Assembly (NCBI GenBank): GCA_964639275.1
Contig: CAZXCQ010000153.1
Coordinates: forward strand, 1 to 15,304
Direction of reading: 5' to 3'
DNA length: 15,304 nt
Source: CAZXCQ01 sp964639275
GTDB taxonomy: Bacteria; Desulfobacterota; DSM-4660; Desulfatiglandales; Desulfatiglandaceae
The position numbers and the translations under genes were made by a program. Positions within the stretch are counted from its first letter, which is position 1, and each line of letters starts with the position of its first letter. Below the pieces are notes generated by a model that ran no database searches, was not told where the DNA came from, and worked only from the letters and a program-made list of their open reading frames with translations. Positions 1-6,528 of the stretch are shown here, one piece after another.

Positions 1-107
1 TCGGTGATTTCTTAACGCTCTCTAACGGTCTCAGACAGGGATACACCCTTCAAAACGGAACCCCCATTGCCCTCTCCATGTGCCAATTTTGAAAAAAGCT
101 AAATTGA
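1..107 (+). repeat. Dispersed repeat R1, copy a (left window edge)
   Basis: Bases 1-53 match 15252-15304 in the same orientation with two mismatches, the last 40 being identical. The copy runs on past 53: the motif CGGAACCCCCATTGCCC at 56-72 recurs as CGGAATCCCCATTGCCC at 13072-13088, and as a close variant on the minus strand near 15122-15138. Weaker similarity to the minus strand of 15081-15183 reaches the A-rich stretch near 92-107. The frame beginning at base 3 stays open to a TGA at 90-92, but I do not call a gene. The element is cut by the window edge, so its left border is unknown. Confidence 0.7.
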
Positions 108-114
108 GTCAAAA

Positions 115-148
115 CACAAAAGGTGCCCGGAAAAAGGCACCTTTTGTG
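115..148 (-). terminator. Rho-independent terminator after the aapJ-like gene
   Basis: Bases 115-127 and 136-148 form a perfect 13-bp stem with an 8-base loop. Read leftward, the stem ends in CACCTTTTGTG and runs into TTTTG, so the T tract partly overlaps the stem. It begins 5 bases beyond the stop codon of the leftward gene ending at 154. The symmetry could also let it stop rightward transcription entering from the repeat. Confidence 0.85.
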
Positions 149-153
149 GGCAA

Positions 154-1173
154 TTATCTAAACGGGGCGGCGTACATCAGACCGCCGTTGGTCCAGAGGT
201 CATTTTGTCCACGCGTAAGCTTTAGCGGTGTATTGGGTCCCACGTTTCGCTCAAAAATCTCACCATAGTTGCCCACTTGCTTGATGATGTTGTAGGCCCA
301 TTTTTCATCCAGCCCCAGGGCCTTTCCCATCCCAGGGGTCACCCCCAGAAAACGCTGGATCTGGGGATCTTTGCTCTTGAGCATCTCATCCACATTCTTT
401 GAGGTAATACCAAACTCCTCGGCCTGGATCAGCGCCATAACCGTCCAGTTTACGATGTCGTACCACTGATCATCCCCGTGGCGCACCACCGGGGCAAGGG
501 GTTCTTTGGAGATGATCTCGGGCAAGAGTACGTAATCATCCGGATTGGGGGCCACCGATCGATGGGCGGCGAGCTGAGAGGCATCCGAGGTCAGGCAGTC
601 GCAACGGCCGGCAAAAAAGGCCTTGCTGAGCTCGGCCGTCTGCTCGATTACCACCGGCTTCCACTCCATGTTGTGTTTCCGGAAAAAGTCTGCCGCGTTC
701 AGTTCCGTGGTCGTCCCCGGGAGGACACACACGGTCGCCCCGCTCAGCTCCTTGGCACTCTTGATCCCCAGCTTCTTGGGGACAAGAAACCCCTGGCCAT
801 CATAAAAATTGACATGACAGAAGTTTAGTCCATTGGTTGTCTCACGGGTCAGGGTCTGGGTCGTATTCCGGCACAGGACATCAATTTCCTTGGACTGCAG
901 GGCCGGGAGGCGTTGGACTGCGGTCAGGGCCGTATACTTTATCTTGTTTGCATCACCAAATACGGCAGCGGCAATGGCCCTGGCCGTATCCACGTCAAGA
1001 CCCTTCCACTGGCCTTTGTCATCCGGCATACTAAATCCGAAGACCCCTCCGTTTACACCGGCAATCAGATAGCCCCTGGCCTTTACTTCATCCAGGGTCC
1101 CGGCCATCGCCAGGCCGGTCAAGATAAAGACCGTCACCACCACGAGAACTGCGCCCAATCTAAGTCTTTTCAT
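154..1173 (-). CDS. aapJ: Periplasmic amino-acid-binding protein of an ABC transporter, AapJ/BztA type
   Basis: This is a 339-residue extracellular solute-binding protein of family 3, closest to AapJ/BztA of general L-amino acid ABC importers. It would bind polar amino acids in the periplasm and deliver them to a membrane permease. Residues 1-24 form a Sec signal peptide (KRLR, a hydrophobic run, cleavage after AMA). Family landmarks follow in order: LDEVKARGYL at 26-35, GLDVDTARAIAAAVFGD, IDVLCRNTTQTL, GLNFCHVNFYDGQGF, PGTTTELN, GRCDCLTSD, LLPEIISKEPL, QVGNYGEIFERNVGPNTPL, and the C-terminal GGLMYA. The ATG at 1173 is chosen because AAGGAGGA (1188-1181) lies about 8 bases upstream; the ATG at 1179 would be too close. 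No permease or ATPase gene is visible, and a strong terminator follows, so the gene appears to be transcribed alone. The family call is firm; the ligand is uncertain. Confidence 0.93.
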   Translation of the reverse strand: MKRLRLGAVLVVVTVFILTGLAMAGTLDEVKARGYLIAGVNGGVFGFSMPDDKGQWKGLDVDTARAIAAAVFGDANKIKYTALTAVQRLPALQSKEIDVLCRNTTQTLTRETTNGLNFCHVNFYDGQGFLVPKKLGIKSAKELSGATVCVLPGTTTELNAADFFRKHNMEWKPVVIEQTAELSKAFFAGRCDCLTSDASQLAAHRSVAPNPDDYVLLPEIISKEPLAPVVRHGDDQWYDIVNWTVMALIQAEEFGITSKNVDEMLKSKDPQIQRFLGVTPGMGKALGLDEKWAYNIIKQVGNYGEIFERNVGPNTPLKLTRGQNDLWTNGGLMYAAPFR

Positions 1174-1884
1174 CGGCATCTCCTCCTTATTTGGTTTAAA
1201 GTTTCTCAATAACCAGGTAACCCTCTCACCATATGCCGGTCCACCGGATCTGTCTGAACCGGGGACCCATTTTTTAAACCCGGACAGGATTTAAGCCAGT
1301 GTAACCGTTCACGGGTTCAAAGGTTCAGGGGTTTCCCGTTGAAAGCAGGATTGCATTCTTGTCCGCAGATTTCATTTTGGGCGCGTATCCACGTGAAAAG
1401 CGCCCGGATTCGTCTGTCCCAACCTGAAAATTGGCGACGTATTGGCAAGCATGTGGCAAAGCCAGCATGTTTCATGTGGACTCCAGGTCTTCTATCTTGT
1501 CCTTTTCCCTAACGCCTAACGCTGAACCCGGAACCTTTGAACGCATACAAACCAGTCTTGGTTTCAGAAAGATGCCCGTATCACGCCCTTTTATCCAAAA
1601 CTGACGATAGAGGGCAAGAATTTGTTTGCCCGTCTTCGCAATATATCACCAAGCAACCCTTATTCCAAGTAAAGCCGCAGGCAAGTATATGGGAATCCGT
1701 TCTTTCATCTTGATCCACAACTCCATTTGGCCTATAGTCGCGGGTCAAAAAGCGATCCCTTATCCGTTGTAAAGATAATCGGGGCGCCATCGAGGTAAAA
1801 GGCAGAAGATCACCGGGAAGGGATATGGAAGAAAAAGGCATCCCTCGGAAAGCTGGCAACCCGGGTCACGGCCCGCGGCGGGGC
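1174..1884. other. 711-bp gene-free region between divergent transcription units
   Basis: This region separates the leftward aapJ-like gene from the rightward CoA operon and should hold promoters for both. I see the aapJ ribosome site at 1181-1188 and a 12-bp inverted repeat (1315-1326 and 1531-1542). A GATAAT at 1774-1779 could be a -10 box for the operon, but it has no convincing -35 partner. A leftward open frame at 1581-1859 and a short in-frame extension of the first operon gene back to 1825 look non-coding. No tRNA, riboswitch or transposase remnant was recognised. Confidence 0.5.
1315..1542. repeat. 12-bp inverted repeat GTTCAAAGGTTC
   Basis: GTTCAAAGGTTC at 1315-1326 is repeated as its exact reverse complement at 1531-1542. 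The neighbouring bases (AGGGGTTTC on one side, CGGGTTCAG on the other in the same sense) are related but not identical. The arms are about 200 bp apart, too far for a simple terminator. They may be two degenerate copies of a dispersed repeat or the ends of a small decayed element. No coding sequence lies between them. Confidence 0.4.
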
Positions 1885-3042
1885 GTGGCACAGAGGGTCG
1901 GCATAGTGGCGGTCGCCCAGACAAAGTATGACAAGAGACCGGAGATGCACCTCCAGGACCTGGCCCTTGGGCCTGTCCATGAGGTCCTCGACAAATCAGG
2001 ACTTCGGTTTACCGAGGATAGTACCGGGATCGACGCGACCATCAGCTGTTCTCAGGATCACTGGGACGGGTGGACCATCTCAAGCAAAAACATCATTGAC
2101 GCCGCGGGCGGTCATCTGAGGCCCGAAGAAAAGGTGGCCGAAGACGGGGCCTATGCCCTCTATTATGCGGCGCTCTGCATCCTTGCCGGGCACTACGAGT
2201 GTATCCTGGTGGTGGCGCATACCAAGGAATCACAGGTTGACGGGAGGGTGATCGAAAATTCAGGCCTGGAGCCCCTCTATACCCGGATGCTCGGGCTTGA
2301 CTTTACATCCTGCGCCGCCCTGCAGGCAAGACAGTATATGGAGACAAGCGGCATATCTCCCGAGCAGTGCGCCCGGGTGGTCGTCAAAAACCGCAAAAAC
2401 GCCATGATCAACCCCTGGGCCCAGGCCCCTGAGATACTGACGGTGGCCGATGTCATGGGCTCCCCCGTCCTCTCCGACCCCATCAAGGCCCTGGATGCCA
2501 AACCGGTCTCGGACGGCGCCTGTGCAGTGATCGTGGCCAGCGAAGAAAAGACAAAGAAATGGACCGGCCGGCCCGTATGGATAGAGGGGTTGGGCTCCTG
2601 CTATGATCGGCATTACCCGGGATACCGGGATCTCACAGACCCCGTTTCCCTGAGGGAGGCAGCCAGGCGGGCGTACAGGATGGCCGGTATCGGGGACCCT
2701 CGCAGCGAGTTAGACCTGGTGGAGCTCTCGGAGTACTATTCCTACCAGGAGCTTCTCTGGTCAGAGGGTCTTGGGCTCTGCGAGAAGGGCCATGGGGGCC
2801 GGCTGCTGGAGTCGGGTGCGACCCAGATCGGGGGAGAGATCCCGATCAACCCCTCGGGCGGGCTCCTCTCGGGGGTCCCGGTCAATGTGGCAGGGCTCAA
2901 CCGCGCGGTGGAGGCGGTCATCCAGCTCAGGGGAGAGGCGGGTAAGAGACAGGTGGATGGGGCGAGAACCGCCCTGATTCACGGGACCGGCGGGGTGTGC
3001 GGACAGATGCACTGTGTCATCAGCATCAGGAGGGGGTTCTGA
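1885..3042 (+). CDS. Thiolase-fold protein A, lacking the catalytic cysteine (probable DUF35 partner)
   Basis: This 385-residue protein has the thiolase fold of the SCP-x/archaeal type. Landmarks are VGIVAVAQT at 5-13, KNRKNAMINPWA in the middle, INPSGGLLSG near 320-330 and the C-terminal QLRGEAGKRQV. Active-site positions are altered by my alignment to SCP-x thiolases. The nucleophilic Cys is Ala85 (VAEDGAYAL). The HDCF motif reads SEYY, with Ser282 in place of His and tyrosines at 284 and 285. The GHP His is Val331. An acyl-CoA thiolase reaction is therefore unlikely; a retro-aldolase, a condensing variant or a structural subunit fits better. GTG at 1885 is chosen because it puts the N-terminus level with the next gene; an ATG at 1825 would add 20 residues unlike the family. 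The stop overlaps the next start (TGATG). The fold is sure; the activity is not known. Confidence 0.85.
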   Translation: MAQRVGIVAVAQTKYDKRPEMHLQDLALGPVHEVLDKSGLRFTEDSTGIDATISCSQDHWDGWTISSKNIIDAAGGHLRPEEKVAEDGAYALYYAALCILAGHYECILVVAHTKESQVDGRVIENSGLEPLYTRMLGLDFTSCAALQARQYMETSGISPEQCARVVVKNRKNAMINPWAQAPEILTVADVMGSPVLSDPIKALDAKPVSDGACAVIVASEEKTKKWTGRPVWIEGLGSCYDRHYPGYRDLTDPVSLREAARRAYRMAGIGDPRSELDLVELSEYYSYQELLWSEGLGLCEKGHGGRLLESGATQIGGEIPINPSGGLLSGVPVNVAGLNRAVEAVIQLRGEAGKRQVDGARTALIHGTGGVCGQMHCVISIRRGF

Positions 3043-4208
3043 TGGGTAAAAGGGTGGCGATTATCGGGGTCGGTCAGACAGACCACCGCTACATACGACC
3101 CGATATCAACCATGAAGAGATGATCAACGAGGCCGTAAGGCTGGCCCTTGAGGATGCAGACCTTACCATCAGCGACATCGATACCGTCATCATCGACAAT
3201 ATGGACCTCTTTGAGGGGCACTATCTGGCAGACGCCATGGTGGTTGACGGGGCCGGGATGTTCCTGAAACCGGGTCTAAAGATGAACACCGGTGGTACGA
3301 GCGGGGCAACCGCCGTGGCAACGGGCTGGCAGCACGTGGCATCCGGGCTCTTTGAGACGGCCCTTGTGATCGGGTGGCAAAAACAGGATGCATCCCCCTC
3401 GATCGCATCGCTTGTGACCGCCCGCGAGCCCTTTTATGACCGCGGTATGGCAGCGGGGGCCGTGGGGATCTTTGCAAGCATGGGGCTCAGTTATATGCAG
3501 GAGACCGGGTGCCAGGAGGAGCATGCAGCACTGGCAAGGGTCATCATGGCCGATAACGCCAGGAAAAACCCCCATGCCCACCTGAGGCTGGATCTGACAA
3601 CCGAAGATGTGCTCAAATCGCGGGTCCTGGTCTGGCCCGTGAGGCTTCTACACATGTCCCCCACCTCCTGTGGGGCCTGCGCCCTGATCCTGGCCGATCA
3701 AAGGAGGGCCACGAAGGGACCAAAGGCCCCGGTCTGGATCAAGGACCTTGAGACGGCCCACCGGGAGGTATCCGTATTCAGGGGAGGGTGTGTGGAGCCC
3801 CAGCCCACCACCACGGCGATTGAGGTGGCATCGTCAAGGCTTTACAGACGAAACGGGATCACCAGACCTGCAAAGGATATAGACGTATGGGAGCTTTACA
3901 CGCCATCTTCGTGGGCACTCTTTCCATGGATGGAGCACTTTTCTATCTGTGAAAAGGGCCAGGCCTGGCGGCTGGTGGAAAAAGAGGCCACCCGGATAGA
4001 GGGCGAGATCCCGATTGAGCCCTCGGGGGGTGTGGTCTCCACCAATCCGATCGGCGCCTCCGGAGTCATCAGGGTGGCGGAGGCGGCCTTGCAGTTGCGG
4101 GGAGATGCGGGTGAACGCCAGGTCACAAAAAAGGCAGAGACGGCCATCGCCTGTGCATGGGGCGCTGCCAGCTGGATCGTGATCTTCTATCTCTGCAACC
4201 ATCCGTAA
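3042..4208 (+). CDS. Thiolase-fold protein B, lacking the catalytic cysteine
   Basis: This 388-residue protein is a second thiolase-fold member, distinct from protein A. It starts RVAIIGVGQTDH at 4-15 and carries MADNARKNPHAH, EPSGGVVSTNPIGASG near 325-341 and QLRGDAGERQV. By alignment with SCP-x thiolases the nucleophilic Cys is Gly85 (NTGGTSGAT, 82-90), the HDCF His is Tyr286 (WELYTPSS), and the GHP His is Asn335 (TNPIG). Tyrosine in place of an oxyanion-hole histidine with no nucleophile resembles the Ltp2 steroid side-chain aldolase, though that overall likeness is inferred. Cys371 (IACAWGAAS) may sit near the usual C-terminal Cys. The ATG at 3042 shares its A with the stop of the upstream gene and follows AGGAGGGGG by about 6 bases, so translation is probably coupled. 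A and B may form a heteromer, each bound to a DUF35 subunit. Confidence 0.85.
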   Translation: MGKRVAIIGVGQTDHRYIRPDINHEEMINEAVRLALEDADLTISDIDTVIIDNMDLFEGHYLADAMVVDGAGMFLKPGLKMNTGGTSGATAVATGWQHVASGLFETALVIGWQKQDASPSIASLVTAREPFYDRGMAAGAVGIFASMGLSYMQETGCQEEHAALARVIMADNARKNPHAHLRLDLTTEDVLKSRVLVWPVRLLHMSPTSCGACALILADQRRATKGPKAPVWIKDLETAHREVSVFRGGCVEPQPTTTAIEVASSRLYRRNGITRPAKDIDVWELYTPSSWALFPWMEHFSICEKGQAWRLVEKEATRIEGEIPIEPSGGVVSTNPIGASGVIRVAEAALQLRGDAGERQVTKKAETAIACAWGAASWIVIFYLCNHP

Positions 4209-4289
4209 TCAGTTGCGGGTGTCGCCCTCGGGCTCGCAGGGGGATCAGGGGTAAGGTGGACGTTTAGAGAAATCCGAAAGGAATGAGAT

Positions 4290-4772
4290 ATGACAGAGAC
4301 TGATAACGAATTGCTGGAGATCATTATCCCGCTTGACCTGAGATACAAATGGGGGGCCGGACCCCACCTGGGGGCCTTTTTGAGGGGGCTAAGGGATGGT
4401 CGAATCATCGCAAACCGATGCCCCGGATGTGGGCGTCTCCAGCTTCCCCCCACCCCTGCCTGCGGACGCTGCCATATCAGGATGGGGGAGGACTGGGTCG
4501 AGCTCTCGAACCAGGGGACCGTGATATCCTACAGCTTTGTGGTGGACCCCATGTACGATGCGGGGATCGGCGATATGAGGCCCGTGCCTTATACGATCGC
4601 AGGCATTGTTCTGGACGGGGGACCTGATGTGGCCTTCTTTCACAAACTGGCGGAGGACAGACCGGAAAAGGTAGAGGTGGGGATGCGGGTCGAGGCGGTC
4701 TTTCGGCCAGGGCCGGAGAGGGAAGGCACGATCGAAGACATCATCCACTTTCGCACCATTGAATCATCCTGA
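4290..4772 (+). CDS. Zn-ribbon/OB-fold DUF35 protein 1
   Basis: This 160-residue protein has the two-part DUF35 layout. A rubredoxin-like zinc ribbon at about 28-62 has Cys44, Cys47, Cys58 and Cys61 (CPGCG and CGRC). An OB-fold domain follows at about 66-155 (GTVISYSFV, PVPYTIAGIVLDGG, GMRVEAVFRP). DUF35 proteins are obligate partners of many thiolase-superfamily enzymes: archaeal thiolase/HMG-CoA synthase, BbsA with BbsB in anaerobic toluene degradation, and ChsH2 with Ltp2. They are thought to help hold the CoA substrate. The two upstream thiolase-fold genes are the natural partners. AAAGGAA lies about 6 bases before the ATG. The 81-bp gap upstream is the widest inside the operon and could hold a secondary promoter, though none is evident. 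Confidence 0.88.
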   Translation: MTETDNELLEIIIPLDLRYKWGAGPHLGAFLRGLRDGRIIANRCPGCGRLQLPPTPACGRCHIRMGEDWVELSNQGTVISYSFVVDPMYDAGIGDMRPVPYTIAGIVLDGGPDVAFFHKLAEDRPEKVEVGMRVEAVFRPGPEREGTIEDIIHFRTIESS

Positions 4773-4782
4773 GGAGCAACAG

Positions 4783-5328
4783 ATGGCCCATAAAAGACCA
4801 ACCAAATATACCGAGATGTTTCATCTGGTGACCCCCGGCAGGCGTTTTGACGTCCTGAGCCTGGACCCTTATGTGGCCGAGGGAAGACTCGCGATGCCCT
4901 ACCGGTACTTCCCGGGGCCCATCGCCACGCGCTTTTTTCAGGAACTCCGGGACAACCAGCGGATACTCGGCATCCGGTGCCGCAAATGCGACAGGGTGTA
5001 TGTCCCGGCCGAGTCCACCTGCGGAGGCTGTTTTGAGAAGCTCGAGGAGTGGGTTGAGGTGGGAAACGAGGGGGTCCTCCAGACCTATACCACGACCCAT
5101 TACCGCCTCCCGATCCACCCCCTTCCATCTCCCATCATGTACGGTCTTATCAAGCTCGATGGGGCGGATACGGGGCTTCTTCACCTCCTGGGGGAGGTCG
5201 ATCACAGGGCCCTTGAGATTGGGTGCCGGGTGGAGGCGGTCTTTCGGGATGAGAGGCAGGGAAACATCCTGGATATAAGATACTTTCGGCCGATCAATCA
5301 GGAAATCAGTACGGCTGTCCAATTTTAG
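4783..5328 (+). CDS. Zn-ribbon/OB-fold DUF35 protein 2
   Basis: This 181-residue protein is a second DUF35 member, longer at its N-terminus than the first. Residues 1-45 form an extra segment (SLDPYVAEGRLAMPYRYFPG). Then come a helix FFQELRDNQ at 51-59 and a zinc ribbon with Cys66, Cys69, Cys80 and Cys83 (CRKC and CGGC). The OB-fold spans about 88-172 (GVLQTYTTTHY, PSPIMYGLIKLDGAD, GCRVEAVFRDE). The ATG at 4783 is preceded by GAGGAG with a 6-base spacer, so it is preferred to the upstream in-frame TTG at 4759. The gene starts 10 bases after the previous stop. Two DUF35 genes beside two thiolase-fold genes suggest one partner for each, but which pairs with which cannot be told. Confidence 0.88.
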   Translation: MAHKRPTKYTEMFHLVTPGRRFDVLSLDPYVAEGRLAMPYRYFPGPIATRFFQELRDNQRILGIRCRKCDRVYVPAESTCGGCFEKLEEWVEVGNEGVLQTYTTTHYRLPIHPLPSPIMYGLIKLDGADTGLLHLLGEVDHRALEIGCRVEAVFRDERQGNILDIRYFRPINQEISTAVQF

Positions 5329-5351
5329 AGTGTAATGCCAGGGAGCGTTTG

Positions 5352-6497
5352 ATGGATTTTTCCCTTTCAGAAGAACACCGGATGATACAGAGGAGTATCA
5401 GGCGGTTTTGCGAGACGGAGCTGGACCCCATTGCCAGTGAGATAGACCGGGAGGAGCGTTTTCCTATGGCGGTCTATCAAAGGCTGGGCCAGGAAGGCTT
5501 TCTAGGCGCCCTGGTCCCGGAGAAATATGGAGGGAGCGGCTCCGACCTGATGAGCATGTATATTATCAAGGAGGAGCTTTGCCGATCGGCCGCCGGCATG
5601 GGTGTGTCTGTGGCGATCTGTACCCTCAACTGGGCCCACTTTTTATCCAGGCTGGGGACAGAGGAACAAAGAAAGAAATACATTTCCCCTGTTATCCGGG
5701 GGGAAAGACTCGCTGCCTACTGCCTCACCGAGCCCAATGCCGGCACCGATACCCTGGGGATTGAGACCCGGTCGCGCCGGGACGGCGGATACTTTGTCAT
5801 CCATGGGACAAAGACGTTTATCACCAACGCGCCCCTTGCCGACTATTTTATCGTGGTCACCCGCACCAGCGGGGAAAGGACCATCCGCGGCGCAACCAAC
5901 ATCATCCTCGAGAGGGGCTCAGAGGGGCTCAGTACGGGACCGCCCTTTGAGAAGCTGGGAATGCGATGTTCCCCAACGGGTGAGGTCTTTATGGAAGGGG
6001 TGAGGGTCCCGGAGGAACAGGTGCTGGGAACCGAGGAGGAGGGATTCCAGGATATGTTTACCACCCTTAATGCCGAGAGGGCCCTGGCCGCTGCCACGGC
6101 AACGGGGATTGGCCAGGCCTGTCTTGACGCCTCGGTCCGCTACGCCCGCGAGCGGCTCCAGTTTGGGAGACCCATCGGCACCTTCCAGTTTGTCCAGGGG
6201 ATGCTGGCCGAGATGGCCATGAACCTGGAGACCGCCCGTACCTATGCCCACAAGGTGGTATGGCTCTACGATAAAGACCGGACCATCCGCCATGAGGCGG
6301 CCATGGCCAAGCTCTTTGCCTCTCAGATGGCCATGAAGGCGGCACAGGATGCGGTGCAGATCCATGGGGGATACGGGTACATAAAGGATTTTCCAGTGGA
6401 GCGGTACTACCGGGATGCCAAACTGGGGGAGATCGGGGGTGGGACCTCGGAGGCCCAAAAACTTGTCATTGGAAGGACCCTCATGAAGGAGGGCTGA
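5352..6497 (+). CDS. Acyl-CoA dehydrogenase with isovaleryl-CoA-dehydrogenase-type active site
   Basis: This 381-residue FAD-dependent acyl-CoA dehydrogenase forms an alpha,beta-enoyl-CoA and passes electrons to electron-transfer flavoprotein. Family signatures are complete: YCLTEPNAGTD at 123-133, the substrate-loop region with KTFITNA at 154-160, ARERLQFGRPIG at 265-276, QIHGGYGY at 336-343, and RDAKLGEIGGGTSE at 354-367. The glutamate that is the catalytic base in short- and medium-chain enzymes (YEGTSE) is Gly363. A glutamate is present at 242 (NAERALAAA), the position of the base in isovaleryl-CoA and long-chain enzymes. This suggests, but does not prove, a branched or bulky substrate. 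AGGGAG lies 6 bases before the ATG at 5352. No ETF genes are in the window. The family is certain; the substrate is unknown. Confidence 0.93.
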   Translation: MDFSLSEEHRMIQRSIRRFCETELDPIASEIDREERFPMAVYQRLGQEGFLGALVPEKYGGSGSDLMSMYIIKEELCRSAAGMGVSVAICTLNWAHFLSRLGTEEQRKKYISPVIRGERLAAYCLTEPNAGTDTLGIETRSRRDGGYFVIHGTKTFITNAPLADYFIVVTRTSGERTIRGATNIILERGSEGLSTGPPFEKLGMRCSPTGEVFMEGVRVPEEQVLGTEEEGFQDMFTTLNAERALAAATATGIGQACLDASVRYARERLQFGRPIGTFQFVQGMLAEMAMNLETARTYAHKVVWLYDKDRTIRHEAAMAKLFASQMAMKAAQDAVQIHGGYGYIKDFPVERYYRDAKLGEIGGGTSEAQKLVIGRTLMKEG

Positions 6498-6528
6498 GAG
6501 ATTTCGATTCCCATAACGGGGGATGATC

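Noticed and set aside
478..828. Rightward open frames inside the aapJ-like gene
   Set aside because: They are antisense to a well-conserved binding protein and arise from its codon pattern.
1581..1859. Leftward 92-codon open frame upstream of the operon
   Set aside because: Its predicted protein shows no domain, it has no clear ribosome site, and its start overlaps the beginning of the operon.
1825..1884. Start of thiolase-fold gene A at the ATG at 1825
   Set aside because: AAGGG is only 2 bases from that ATG, and the extra 20 residues (rich in Gly, Pro and Arg) do not resemble the family. It remains possible.
1885..4208. Ordinary acetyl-CoA acetyltransferases
   Set aside because: Both proteins lack the nucleophilic cysteine and the GHP histidine, so the usual database label would overstate the function.
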